From Ignavibacteriota bacterium (GTDB lineage: Bacteria > Bacteroidota > Ignavibacteria > Ignavibacteriales > Melioribacteraceae): a stretch of 64,000 nucleotides of DNA. Numbering within the stretch: position 1 is the stretch's first letter; every line of letters begins with the position of its first letter. The position numbers were made by a program, and so were the translations under genes. The notes under the pieces were generated by a model. The model saw nothing but the letters and a program-made list of their open reading frames with translations, ran no database searches and was not told the origin of the DNA. The DNA is taken from NCBI GenBank assembly GCA_016708125.1, contig JADJGF010000001.1, forward strand, positions 4,300,001 to 4,364,000. Direction: 5' to 3'. Shown in pieces: positions 25,810 to 34,541 of this stretch.

Positions 25810-27288
25810 CTAATTTTTAATAACCAAAGAAATTTTAGCTCCGCCTTCTTTAAGATTTTCCGCATCAATCATCCACAAACATCTTTTTGTTGCCATTTGA
25901 TGTGCGATATAACAGCCGTATCCTCTATTGGTTTTTTCATCATTTGTTGAAACACTTTCCGAAAATATTTTTTTAATTCCTTCATCGCTTAATTCTAATA
26001 ATTCTTGTTTAATTCCAACGCCATTATCTTTAATTTCGATTAAAGATGTATTTGTTTCCGAATTATATTTTGTTGTAACTGTAATTACAACATTTTTTAC
26101 TTTTGAGTGATCAATCGAATTTTGCATTAACGGTTCGACAATTTCCCAAACGACAAATTCATTAATTTTTACATTTGGAAGTTTGTCATCCAACTCCAAT
26201 TTGAAACTGAAAACATTTGTGCTTCTTGATATTCGCAAAAATAAATTATCAATAATAAATTTTATAACTTCATTAATATTTGTAGAGAAAATAGGATTTC
26301 GAATTGTGTGAATCGGCGGATCGTACCATTTCATATCATAAATTACGCGGGAAATAAAATTTGCATATTTATTTAATTTATCTTTTGATGAAGAAATATT
26401 TTCGGTCGTAAGATGTCGCAAATCTTCTTTAATAAATCCCATAACTTTTTCAGCTTTATGATGCGTATGGTAAATACGTTTTGTAAACATTGCTTCTTTG
26501 TTGTGATCAATTTGATCTTTTAAATGTTCTTCTCTTTCTTCGTAAAATAAAGTTTTTGCTTCGTCCCTTTCTCTAACTGTATATGATGAAATATAATACA
26601 TTGCCAATAATCCCAAAACAATCAGCGAAGTATAAATTATCGCAACCTCATCATAGCTTGATAAAATTTCTTCTGTAATGAATTTAAAATTTGGTTTATT
26701 CTTCATATAAAATACACCAATAAATTCGCCATGCGGAACAAAAGGAACAAGAATATGAAAAGTTTGATCTTCATCCAACAAACTGTAAATTTCTTCTTGT
26801 TTCATCAATTCTTGTTTATGCTGAAGAAATAAATCGGCTGCAATTTTGAAATAATTATTTACCGGAGAAAGTTCTGTTGTTTTATGATTTAGAAAATCAT
26901 AAAATATTTTCCCATCATTTATGATATATGGAATATTATCCTTTAAAATAATTAAGCAAGTTTGTTTAACATTTGGTTCAAGCAATTGTTGACTAAAAAT
27001 AATATTAAACGACTGTATTATTTTTTTCTTACTTTCCTCATTTTTTTCAACGCTGTTATTAATATTTTCAACTAAAAGTTCTAAAGAAGTTGTATTTAGA
27101 TTTGCCATTCTTTCTGCAGAATCTCTTTGATACCAATTTTGAGTTTTATCTAAAAAATTTTCCAGCGAAGTTTTTTGAATTATTGATAAAATTATTTGAA
27201 ATGCAACCAAAACAATTAGCAATACCGTAAGGTGTTTAAATTCAAATCTGTATCTTCCAAAATTTTCTGAAATTGTATTCTTTTTCAT
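25810..27288 (-). CDS. Membrane sensor histidine kinase with atypical H-box
   Basis: 492 aa. Two membrane helices (~19-37 and ~216-235) bracket a ~178-residue periplasmic sensor domain of unrecognised type. A coiled segment (~240-300) holds the cluster YHTHH (His274/276/277) in place of a normal H-box. The ATPase domain (~345-492) has the N box (VEPLMQNSIDHSK), G1 DNGVGI and G2 NRGYGCYIAHQMA. No HExxxPL or other standard phosphoacceptor motif is present; one of the clustered histidines is the candidate. Its ATG overlaps the stop of the solute-binding-protein gene by 4 bp (ATGA), and the response regulator follows by 9 bp. The three are evidently co-translated. It is predicted to sense sugar through the binding protein. 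Confidence 0.88.
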   Translation of the reverse strand: MKKNTISENFGRYRFEFKHLTVLLIVLVAFQIILSIIQKTSLENFLDKTQNWYQRDSAERMANLNTTSLELLVENINNSVEKNEESKKKIIQSFNIIFSQQLLEPNVKQTCLIILKDNIPYIINDGKIFYDFLNHKTTELSPVNNYFKIAADLFLQHKQELMKQEEIYSLLDEDQTFHILVPFVPHGEFIGVFYMKNKPNFKFITEEILSSYDEVAIIYTSLIVLGLLAMYYISSYTVRERDEAKTLFYEEREEHLKDQIDHNKEAMFTKRIYHTHHKAEKVMGFIKEDLRHLTTENISSSKDKLNKYANFISRVIYDMKWYDPPIHTIRNPIFSTNINEVIKFIIDNLFLRISRSTNVFSFKLELDDKLPNVKINEFVVWEIVEPLMQNSIDHSKVKNVVITVTTKYNSETNTSLIEIKDNGVGIKQELLELSDEGIKKIFSESVSTNDEKTNRGYGCYIAHQMATKRCLWMIDAENLKEGGAKISLVIKN

Positions 27289-28613
27289 CTTATAATTATT
27301 CTGCCGGTTTTAATTGTTTCATCAGCTTTTTCAAGAGCTTCTTCAATTGTAAAATCCTTTTTAATAACTTTATTTACGTAATAAGAAATAACATCGGAAA
27401 GTTTTGTGTAATCTTCCAAAAACGGCCGATGAACTCCGTTCGCCAATAATTTTTTATCTTTTTCCAAACCAGGATATTTTTTCAAAAATGCTTTATCGGA
27501 ATATAGCGAACTCAAAACCGGCAAGTAAGATCCAATTTTGTACATTTCTTTTTGTGAATTTTCATCCAAAATAAATTTAATAAACTGAAATGCTTCCTTT
27601 TTGTGTTCGCTGTATTTAGAAATCATTATATTCCATCCGCCTAAAACAGATAATGATTTTTTACCTTTTAAATGCGGAAGCGGCGCTTTACCAATTATTG
27701 AATCAACATTTTTCCAATTTGCTAAATCTTTAAAATCTCTTTCGGAACTCGGCCAGCCTCTTAGAAAAATTGCATTATTTTTTATAAAATAATCATAACT
27801 GTCGTTCTCATTGAATTCTGAAAGAGCAAGCGGACTTAAATTATAAGTATAGAAAAAATCATAAAGCAACTTGAATGAATTTTTATTTTCTGCTGATTTA
27901 ATTCTAAACTTTTCATTTACGGATGTGTGAGAAGAATAATTATATAAAATTTCCATATATGAGCAAACTAAACCTTCATAATTATCTGCTTGGAAAATAT
28001 AGAACTGATTTTGATCCAAATTGAAATATTTTCTTAATCCAATAAATTCATCCCAAGAAATTCCATTTTTAATTTTCTCTTCAATTTCTAAAGAATTTGG
28101 AATTTGCTTTAACAAATCTTTTCTATAATACATTATTCCAACATCAATATAAATTGGCAAAGCTACCAAATGATTTTTAAGTCGGCATGATTCTAAAGCT
28201 TGTTTTAATAATTTTGCAGTATCATTAGGAGAAATATATTTATCAAGAGGTTCCGACCATTTTGCAAATCGAGCCGACCAAATTAAATCGACTGCAAAAA
28301 TATCTAACTTTTTACTTTTACTTCTGAGCGAGCGTGCTAATAATTCTTTTCTTTCATTTGTACTGAATTTACTGAACGGAAGATTTAATGGTTCAATTTT
28401 AATTTTGCCTTTATTCAGCTTATTAAATTTTTCTATAATATGAAGATGAGCGGGTGAAATATTATCAGCATAAGTAATTGTAATTTCGTTTGAGGAATTA
28501 TTAATATTTGTTGAATTTGAAAATGTGCTGATTAAAACGTAAAAAATTCCCAAAATAACAAACACAACGACTACGGAAATGACAAAATAATATGTCTTGA
28601 AATTGGTGTTCAT
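27285..28613 (-). CDS. Membrane-anchored sugar-type extracellular solute-binding protein (family 1), probable sensor subunit
   Basis: 442 aa. An uncleaved-looking N-terminal helix (~9-31) without a lipobox anchors it to the inner membrane. The remainder has the family-1 binding-protein pattern: ITITYADNISPAHLHIIEKFNKLN (~43-66), KKLDIFAVDLIWSARFAKW (~100-118), YIDVGIMYYRKDLL, and SVLGGWNIMISKYSEHKKEAFQFIKFIL near 315-345. ABC permease and ATPase genes are absent on both sides; the next gene is a histidine kinase overlapping by 4 bp. The natural reading is a binding protein that reports ligand to the kinase rather than feeding a transporter. The ligand is probably a beta-glucan oligosaccharide, by position. 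Confidence 0.87.
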   Translation of the reverse strand: MNTNFKTYYFVISVVVVFVILGIFYVLISTFSNSTNINNSSNEITITYADNISPAHLHIIEKFNKLNKGKIKIEPLNLPFSKFSTNERKELLARSLRSKSKKLDIFAVDLIWSARFAKWSEPLDKYISPNDTAKLLKQALESCRLKNHLVALPIYIDVGIMYYRKDLLKQIPNSLEIEEKIKNGISWDEFIGLRKYFNLDQNQFYIFQADNYEGLVCSYMEILYNYSSHTSVNEKFRIKSAENKNSFKLLYDFFYTYNLSPLALSEFNENDSYDYFIKNNAIFLRGWPSSERDFKDLANWKNVDSIIGKAPLPHLKGKKSLSVLGGWNIMISKYSEHKKEAFQFIKFILDENSQKEMYKIGSYLPVLSSLYSDKAFLKKYPGLEKDKKLLANGVHRPFLEDYTKLSDVISYYVNKVIKKDFTIEEALEKADETIKTGRIIIR

Positions 28614-28760
28614 CCAAATAATTTATTTAATGATTGAGAATTAATTACAAATGTAAATTAGGCAATTTTTCTCAATGTTAAATAGGACAAAACCGATGAA
28701 ATGGAATTCAGTAAAGTAATTCGTTATCCGAGAGGTTACAATTTTAGAATATAGATTTTG

Positions 28761-28831
28761 TTGCCCTGTCAGGATTCGAACCCGAAACAAAGGTTCCAGA
28801 GACCTCTGTGTTACCGTTACACCACAGGGCA
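28761..28831 (-). tRNA. tRNA-Gln (anticodon CTG)
   Basis: The minus strand folds as a 71-nt cloverleaf. Acceptor TGCCCTG/CAGGGCA, D arm GTGT-ACAC, anticodon stem GAGGT/ACCTT with loop CTCTGGA (anticodon CTG, reads CAG), T arm TCGGG-TTCGAAT-CCTGA, discriminator A. CCA is not encoded. Confidence 0.92.
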
Positions 28832-28964
28832 ATAATTTTTTATTGTTTGATTTAAATTACGGAATTTTTAAAAATTATTATAGGACAATTTCTTATAGGA
28901 ATGAATAATTCTAATTTTCTCAAGATTTGAGGAAATTATTAAACGTAGAAAATGTTGTAAATTT

Positions 28965-29165
28965 TTATAAAAATAGTGTTATCGAAAAAAACAAAAGTGC
29001 CGCAAAATATACAAATCCAAGATAAATTTTAACTTGTTCAACATCAGCAGTTTTTAATCTTTCTATATAATTAGAAATAGATCTGGTTGGATTTTCAACT
29101 TCAAATTCATTTAAAATTAAACTGGAAGATTTTAATTCTTGAACAGTTGAATTTGATTCTACCAT
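28965..29165 (-). CDS. Small single-pass membrane protein, unknown
   Basis: 66 aa. The first ~43 residues are polar, and the last ~20 form one membrane helix (VKIYLGFVYFAALLFFSITLFL) ending at the C-terminus, the layout of a tail-anchored or small membrane protein. A good ribosome binding site (GGAGAG, 5 bases before the ATG) supports it as real. It stands alone between ftsX and tRNA-Gln, with 217 bp of non-coding sequence on its upstream side. No family was recognised, and no function is proposed. Confidence 0.6.
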   Translation of the reverse strand: MVESNSTVQELKSSSLILNEFEVENPTRSISNYIERLKTADVEQVKIYLGFVYFAALLFFSITLFL

Positions 29166-29382
29166 TTTCTCTCCATAAAGTTTTCTATAGATTATTCCAT
29201 AATTATGCCAATATTAAAACTTTGAATTTAAGCTAATTTTTGTGATTTGTATCAAAATGAAATAGATTTTTTTAAAAAATGCGTATCAATTTGAAACAAT
29301 ATGAATGTAGGTTTTTGATTTGAAACACATTATTACGTGTAAGATTTTCTTTTCTGCAAACTTACTAAGATGAAATTTATTT

Positions 29383-30255
29383 TTACTTAATCTTGTTAAT
29401 TTTTAACGAAACTTTTAAAGTCGATAAATAACTTCCTAAAAACCCTAAAATAATTCCGAGGACAATAATTAAAACAACAATATAATAAGTTTCATTTTTA
29501 ATAAATTGTGCAGCATAAATTTGAGCTAAAAAATTCTCAATTACAAAATAAAATGCAATACAAATTATTGATGAAAAAATTCCCATAACAATTCCGTTTA
29601 AAATTATTGGAATTTTTATTGTAGCTAATTTTGCACCGACTAATTTCATTGTGTTATATTGAGTTAAACGAGAGGAAAGTAATAATCTATTATTTGAATA
29701 AACCAAATAAATTGACAACAAAACTAAAACTATTGAAACCGTATAAATTACTTTTTTTGATTCGTTAATATAATTTAGAACTTTTAAGGTCAGCGAATAA
29801 TCATAAATAACATCATCAATTCCCTTAATTTTTTTTAAAGTTTTGATAATTGGTTCAATTGTGGAAGCGTTTATACTATCTGCTGTTAATTTTACTTGAA
29901 ACATTGCGGGAAGCGGATTTGAATCTAAAACTGTAGAAAAATCTTGTCCGGTTTTTTCTTTCATAATTTTTAAAGCTTCTTTTTTGCTTACAAATTTTTG
30001 CGAAGCTACATATACATTTTTATTCAGTTCCTTTTCTATTCTATTTATAACGGCTGTATTTGAGCTGTCACTTACAAATAAACTTATTTGAATATTGTCT
30101 TTTAAGTGTGAATTTATAACTTTTGAAAAAACGACTAATCCAATTGAAAAAGTAACAAAAATAATTGCTATTGCAGTTGTTGAAATAATTAACAATGATG
30201 CCAGTTTTGATTTTAATAGCGAACTGAAAGTTTCTTTAAGATAGTAGAAAAACAT
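29383..30255 (-). CDS. ftsX: Cell-division ABC-type permease FtsX
   Basis: 290 aa with the FtsX layout: one N-terminal helix (~17-43), a ~125-residue periplasmic domain (NIQISLFVSDSSNTAVINRIEKEL ... ISVLDSNPLP-type segment VLDSNPLPAMFQVKL at ~109-123), then three membrane helices (~165-190, ~215-245, ~255-280). In other bacteria FtsX with the ATPase FtsE signals to cell-wall hydrolases at the division septum. ftsE is not in this window. It is the last gene of the ybaB-recR-methyltransferase-lipoprotein run, 35 bp after the second lipoprotein. Confidence 0.9.
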   Translation of the reverse strand: MFFYYLKETFSSLLKSKLASLLIISTTAIAIIFVTFSIGLVVFSKVINSHLKDNIQISLFVSDSSNTAVINRIEKELNKNVYVASQKFVSKKEALKIMKEKTGQDFSTVLDSNPLPAMFQVKLTADSINASTIEPIIKTLKKIKGIDDVIYDYSLTLKVLNYINESKKVIYTVSIVLVLLSIYLVYSNNRLLLSSRLTQYNTMKLVGAKLATIKIPIILNGIVMGIFSSIICIAFYFVIENFLAQIYAAQFIKNETYYIVVLIIVLGIILGFLGSYLSTLKVSLKINKIK

Positions 30256-30290
30256 AATTATTTTTACCGTAAAATTTTCTTGTAAAATTA

Positions 30291-30803
30291 CTAAAAATTT
30301 GATTCATCAATCCAAGTAATTATTTGCCATTTATTTTCCTTAGATTTTTCAAGCTGCAAATTTACTTTTCCTTCAACATATTCAATATCGGTAGGATTAA
30401 AAGTAATTGTTAAATTGAAACTTCTTGTAACATTTGTAGAATCCGCAGTAATTGCAACAATTCTATTCCAAATTAAATCAAGCCGTTCTGCGTTATTGAA
30501 TAATCCGTAAGTAACAATCATTTCCAATTCTCTTCCCCAAGCTTCGTCAATTCCGGTTTCATAATTTCTGTATGTAAAAGTAAAATTCGGATTTAATAAT
30601 TCGCCGTAAATTGTTGTGTCTTTGAATGTATATGCATATTGAAGATTGTTAAAAACGCCGTCAATTGTTTTTAAATCACTAATTAAAGATGATTCATTTC
30701 CGATATTTTCATCAAGTTCCGGAGCAAATGGATTTATACAGCTAATTGCAAATAACTGCAAAGTAAGAATAAAAAAAATAATATTTGGGATTTTCAATTT
30801 CAT
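30291..30803 (-). CDS. Lipoprotein of unknown function (pair member 2)
   Basis: 170 aa. Lipoprotein signal with Cys at residue 22 (FAISC), followed by INPFAPEL. The mature part is mostly beta-type and ends in NKWQIITWIDESNF. The preceding gene ends in a matching NQWVIVEWIDN block and has similar spacing of aromatic residues, so the two look like diverged paralogues, perhaps with an NTF2/SnoaL-like fold (inference). It lies 3 bp after that gene and 35 bp before ftsX. No catalytic motif was seen. Confidence 0.75.
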   Translation of the reverse strand: MKLKIPNIIFFILTLQLFAISCINPFAPELDENIGNESSLISDLKTIDGVFNNLQYAYTFKDTTIYGELLNPNFTFTYRNYETGIDEAWGRELEMIVTYGLFNNAERLDLIWNRIVAITADSTNVTRSFNLTITFNPTDIEYVEGKVNLQLEKSKENKWQIITWIDESNF

Positions 30804-30806
30804 AAA

Positions 30807-31400
30807 TTAGAAAATGTAAAATCTGCCTTTCAGCTCGCTCCAGCTTGGATAATCTTCTGTTTTATTATCAATCCACTCAACAATTACCCACTGATTATTC
30901 TCATCTATTTGAATAGTAAATGTTGCATTTCCTTTATAAGTATTCGGAAAATCTTCACTTTCGATAGGTAAAATAATAGAATAATTATAGTTTCTTTTTT
31001 GCAAATTTGCTTCAACTGAAGTTTCAACCAAATTTAAACCAACAATAATTTGCTTATTCTCGCCAATATTATTTATCAAATTTCTAAAGTAAGATTTTTC
31101 AGCTTCCAAATCCCAATCGGAAAGAATATTATATTTTACTATTGCTTCCGATGAAGGTGTAAAAGTATAATCAATATTTAGAAAAGAACTATCAACAAAA
31201 TTGCTGATGTAATCTTTTTCAATTTTTTCCGCAAATGAATTTTGAAGATTGATAAATAGCTGATCTGGCGTAGTTGCCGCAATATAACTTGATCTTCCGG
31301 ATTCCGGATCTTCGGCATCTCTTGTTGTTAGCAGATCGCAAGTAGTAAAAATAAATATCAATATTATTGATAAAATTATTTTTGAAAAATTATTATGCAT
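30807..31400 (-). CDS. Lipoprotein of unknown function (pair member 1)
   Basis: 197 aa. Lipoprotein signal with Cys at residue 21 (IFIFTTC). An acidic linker follows, then PDQLFINLQNSFAEKIEKDYISNFVDSSF at ~45-73, which resembles the start of small NTF2-like domains where a helix leads into strands. It ends with ENNQWVIVEWIDN and a short tail (~180-197). It shares the W-x-I-x-x-W-I-D signature with the next gene. Its start lies 25 bp inside the methyltransferase gene, so the two are translationally linked. The function is unknown. Confidence 0.75.
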   Translation of the reverse strand: MHNNFSKIILSIILIFIFTTCDLLTTRDAEDPESGRSSYIAATTPDQLFINLQNSFAEKIEKDYISNFVDSSFLNIDYTFTPSSEAIVKYNILSDWDLEAEKSYFRNLINNIGENKQIIVGLNLVETSVEANLQKRNYNYSIILPIESEDFPNTYKGNATFTIQIDENNQWVIVEWIDNKTEDYPSWSELKGRFYIF

Positions 31401-32113
31401 CTTTGAGATTCTTTTTCATTGAATTCTTGACCTAAATAATTTCCAAAAGTTTTGAAAACTTTAAATCCAATTTGAGAAAAATTTTGCACTAATTCACCAT
31501 AAGAATATAGTCTCACAGATTCTGAAAAATTAATTTCTTCATTATTATTTTTAATTTTAATCTCTTTAATTACTCTGCCAAATTCAATTTTTCGATATTC
31601 ATAAATTACTTTTCCATCAATATTTTTTTCTGAATACGGAACTAAATTTTTTATCAAAAATTCTTTATTTAAAAAGTCTAAAACATAATATCCATTTGAG
31701 TTTAGCATTTTATACGAATTTTCAACAAATTTAAAATTATCATCATCTGTTTCAAAATATCCAAAACTTGTAAATAAGTTTGCAACCAAATCAAATTTTT
31801 TATTGATGTAAAAATTTCTTAAATCACTGACTAAAAAATTAATATTTAGATTTTTTTCTTTTGCACAATTTATACCAATATTCAACAAGTTTGTGCTTAA
31901 ATCGAATGCGGTTACGCTAAACTTTTTTTCGGCAAATTTTACAGCGTGTCTTCCAACTCCGCAAGCGGCATCAAGAATTTCTGAATTTTCTTTCAGATTA
32001 ATTTGGGAGAGAATTAGATTAACAATTTCATCGGCATCTTTATCATTTCTGTGATTGTAAACATCAAGATAATATTTTGATGAAAACCAATCTTTAAACC
32101 ATTCGTTCTGCAT
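31376..32113 (-). CDS. Class I SAM-dependent methyltransferase
   Basis: 245 aa. Motif I is SEILDAACGVGRHAVKFAE (~38-56), then VTAFDLSTNLL (motif II) and LNINFLVSDLRNF (motif III), with DLVANLFTSFGYFETDDD at ~107-124. This is the Methyltransf_25/11 fold. The N-terminus (NEWFKDWFSSKYYLDVYNHRND) is that of a common FCB family of unassigned substrate. It starts directly at the recR stop and overlaps the following lipoprotein gene. The substrate is not predictable from the sequence. Confidence 0.88.
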   Translation of the reverse strand: MQNEWFKDWFSSKYYLDVYNHRNDKDADEIVNLILSQINLKENSEILDAACGVGRHAVKFAEKKFSVTAFDLSTNLLNIGINCAKEKNLNINFLVSDLRNFYINKKFDLVANLFTSFGYFETDDDNFKFVENSYKMLNSNGYYVLDFLNKEFLIKNLVPYSEKNIDGKVIYEYRKIEFGRVIKEIKIKNNNEEINFSESVRLYSYGELVQNFSQIGFKVFKTFGNYLGQEFNEKESQRCIIIFQK

Positions 32114-32710
32114 TTACATTTCAATTCTATTTAAAACTGCGCGACCAATTGTTGCTTCGTCTGTAAATTCCAAATCGCCGCCGATTGGTAAACCTCTTGC
32201 CAATCTTGTAATTTTTATGTTTAGCGGTTTTAATAATTTAGCCAAATAAAGTGAAGTGGTTTCACCTTCAGTATCGGGATTTAACGCAAGAATAATTTCT
32301 TTTACATGATCACTTTTTAATCGTTCAATCAGTTCTTTAATTTTTAAATTTTCAACGCCAATTCCGGAAAGCGGAGAAAGTACTCCGCCCAAAACATGGT
32401 AAATTCCGCTGAATTCATTAGTGTTTTCAATTGCAATAATATCGCTTGCATCTTCAACAATACAAATTGTACTTTTATCTCTTTTGGGATTTTGACAAAC
32501 CGAGCAATATTCCTCGGCAGAAAGATTAAAACAATTTTTGCAAAATTTAATTTTATCTTTTAAATCAATTAGAGCTTTAATTAAATCTTCAATTTCTTTT
32601 TTGTCTTTTTTCACCAAATGAAGCGCAAGTCGTTGCGCACTTTTTTTCCCAATTGAAGGAAGTTTGTTTAATTCCTCAATAACAACTCTAAGTGGTTCTG
32701 CAATTTCCAA
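32114..32710 (-). CDS. recR: Recombination mediator RecR
   Basis: 198 aa, the usual length. It has the N-terminal helix-hairpin-helix (LPSIGKKSAQRLALHLVK), the four-Cys zinc finger (CKNCFNLSAEEYCSVC, ~57-72), and the Toprim domain (TICIVEDASDIIAIE ... LALNPDTEGETTSLYLAKLL). The end GDLEFTDEATIGRAVLNR is typical. RecR loads RecA at gaps with RecF/RecO. It follows ybaB by 1 bp, a widespread pairing in bacteria. Confidence 0.97.
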   Translation of the reverse strand: MEIAEPLRVVIEELNKLPSIGKKSAQRLALHLVKKDKKEIEDLIKALIDLKDKIKFCKNCFNLSAEEYCSVCQNPKRDKSTICIVEDASDIIAIENTNEFSGIYHVLGGVLSPLSGIGVENLKIKELIERLKSDHVKEIILALNPDTEGETTSLYLAKLLKPLNIKITRLARGLPIGGDLEFTDEATIGRAVLNRIEM

Positions 32711-32711
32711 A

Positions 32712-33038
32712 TTAGAAACCCGGAATATTTAAACCTGGAGGAATCATACCTTTTGTAACACTTGCCAAATCTTCTTCTGCCATTTTACCGGCAGATTCTA
32801 AAGCTTTATTTACTGCGGCAACAATTAAATCTTCCATCATTTCTTTATCACCGGATTTTGCAATTTCATCATCAATCTGCAACGAAATTAATTCTTTTTG
32901 TCCGTTTGCAGTTGCTTTAACCATTCCGCCGCCGCTTTCTGCAGTAACTGTTTTATTAGCTAAATTTTCTTGAGCTTTCTGCATTTCAGCTTGCATTTTC
33001 TGGATTTGCTTCATCATTCCAGCCATATTTCCCTTCAT
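32712..33038 (-). CDS. ybaB: YbaB/EbfC nucleoid-associated protein
   Basis: 108 aa, normal size. It has the helical N-terminus (MMKQIQKMQAEMQKAQENLANKTV), the strand core (GGMVKATANGQKELISLQID) and the helical tail (DLIVAAVNKALESAGKMAEEDLASVTKGM...PGL). It is a DNA-binding dimer known in other bacteria. It is the first gene of the minus-strand recR operon; the SD is GGAGG (from TTCCTCC, 33042-33048 region). dnaX, which often precedes it, is not here; psd lies divergently upstream. Confidence 0.95.
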   Translation of the reverse strand: MKGNMAGMMKQIQKMQAEMQKAQENLANKTVTAESGGGMVKATANGQKELISLQIDDEIAKSGDKEMMEDLIVAAVNKALESAGKMAEEDLASVTKGMIPPGLNIPGF

Positions 33039-33153
33039 TTTTCCTCCAAAAATTTATTTTTCGTTTTCAAAGTTCTATTTTGTAAAATTAAATTTAATGA
33101 AATTATTGTATTAATATATTACTTTTGTTCTTTCAATAATATTCAATATTGTT
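33039..33153. promoter_or_regulatory. Divergent intergenic region between ybaB and psd
   Basis: 115 bp, nearly all A/T, between two divergent starts, so it must carry promoters for both operons. TATATTAC-like and TAATAT-like hexamers are present, but the base composition makes any exact -10/-35 call unsafe. Confidence 0.4.
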
Positions 33154-33804
33154 ATGCTTACTAAATACGGTTACTCAACAATTGGAATTGCAGCATTTAT
33201 TTCTTTTCTGCTGATTTTATTTTCAATATTTATTGAAACCAGTTATATACGTTTTCCTTTTTTTATTTTAGGAGTTTTACTTCTCATTTTTACTCTAAAC
33301 TTTTTTAGAGATCCGGAAAGAAATACTCCTAAAATTGAAAATATTGTTGTTTCGCCTGCTGATGGGAAAGTTTTAATTATTAAAAATGTATTTGAAGAAA
33401 GATTTTTAAATGAAGACGCAACTCAAATTTCTATTTTTATGTCGCCTTTAAATGTTCACGTTAATAGAATTCCGATTGATGGAAAAGTAGATTTTTTGAA
33501 ATATATAAAAGGTGAATATTTAGTTGCATATCATGATAAAGCAGATAAACGAAATGAAAGATCTGAAATTGGAATAACATCAAAATTTGGGAAAGTTTTA
33601 TTTACTCAAGTTGCGGGAATGGTTGCGCGTAGAATTGTTTATGATTTGAATTTAAGCGATAGCGTAAAAATTGGAGAAAGATTCGGAATGATAAAATTCG
33701 GCAGCAGAGTTGATGTAATTGTTCCAAAAAGTTGGAAAATTTTAGTTGAAGAAGGTGATTTAACAACCGCCGGTGAAACAATTTTGTTTGAGATAAATAA
33801 ATAA
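33154..33804 (+). CDS. psd: Phosphatidylserine decarboxylase
   Basis: 216 aa, the short Psd form common in FCB bacteria and archaea. Two N-terminal membrane helices (~10-30 and ~33-50), FFRDPERNTP (~50-59), VSPADGKVLII (~66-76), MSPLNVHVNRIP (~95-106) and the processing site KFGSRVDV near 182-189, where cleavage before Ser makes the pyruvoyl group. It turns phosphatidylserine into phosphatidylethanolamine at the inner membrane. Its stop overlaps the pssA start by one base (TAATG), and the two enzymes are consecutive steps of the same pathway. Confidence 0.95.
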   Translation: MLTKYGYSTIGIAAFISFLLILFSIFIETSYIRFPFFILGVLLLIFTLNFFRDPERNTPKIENIVVSPADGKVLIIKNVFEERFLNEDATQISIFMSPLNVHVNRIPIDGKVDFLKYIKGEYLVAYHDKADKRNERSEIGITSKFGKVLFTQVAGMVARRIVYDLNLSDSVKIGERFGMIKFGSRVDVIVPKSWKILVEEGDLTTAGETILFEINK

Positions 33805-34502
33805 TGAAGAAATCTTATATTCCCAACACAATTACTTCGTTTAGTTTATTAAGCGGATTTTTATCAATAATTTTTACAAGCAAAGGTGATTTTCAACTTG
33901 CCGCTGTTATGATTTTTGCCGCAGCAATTTTTGATTTGATTGACGGAATTGTTGCCCGACTTTTAAAAACTTCAAGCCAATTTGGAGTTGAATTAGATTC
34001 GCTTGCAGATATTGTAAGTTTTGGCGCGGCTCCGGCATTTTTAATTTTCAGTTTTCACTTTTATAAATTAGATGGAATTGGAATTGGAATCAGCGCATTG
34101 TTATTAATTTTCGGAGCTTTAAGATTAGCGCGTTTTAATTCGCAAATAGAAGATTTGGAAACTAAAAGTGATTTTAAAGGATTGCCTATTCCCCTTTCTG
34201 CAATAACAGTTGCAATGTTTGTTTATTATGTTTACAATAACGGAGAATTTGTTCAGCCGTTATTTTTTGTATCAATTCCACTTGTAATTATTTTATCAAT
34301 TTTAATGGTAAGCAGTATTAAATATTCCGCATTTCCAAAATTGAATAAAAGCACTTTGCGCGGAAAACCATATTATTTGGGGCTTACAATCATTGGATTA
34401 ATCTTAACATTTTTAACAGACGGAACCGCATTGTTTTTCATAATTTTAGGTATTGTATTATTCGGTATAATTAGGCATTTTGTAAAAAAAATAATTGCAT
34501 AA
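33804..34502 (+). CDS. pssA: CDP-diacylglycerol-serine O-phosphatidyltransferase
   Basis: 232 aa membrane protein. The CDP-alcohol phosphotransferase motif DG-x2-AR-x8-G-x3-D-x3-D is complete (DGIVARLLKTSSQFGVELD, continuing SLAD; ~44-66). About eight helices, with FKGLPIPLSAITVAMF typical of PssA type II. It makes phosphatidylserine from CDP-diacylglycerol and serine, the substrate for Psd just upstream. Confidence 0.95.
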   Translation: MKKSYIPNTITSFSLLSGFLSIIFTSKGDFQLAAVMIFAAAIFDLIDGIVARLLKTSSQFGVELDSLADIVSFGAAPAFLIFSFHFYKLDGIGIGISALLLIFGALRLARFNSQIEDLETKSDFKGLPIPLSAITVAMFVYYVYNNGEFVQPLFFVSIPLVIILSILMVSSIKYSAFPKLNKSTLRGKPYYLGLTIIGLILTFLTDGTALFFIILGIVLFGIIRHFVKKIIA

Positions 34503-34541
34503 AATTTTAAAAAATTTTTATAAATAAATTTTGAGTGAAAA

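Noticed and set aside
28641..28832. 63-codon open frame over the tRNA-Gln region
   Set aside because: It runs through the whole tRNA gene on the same strand and has no ribosome binding site; the cloverleaf explains the sequence.
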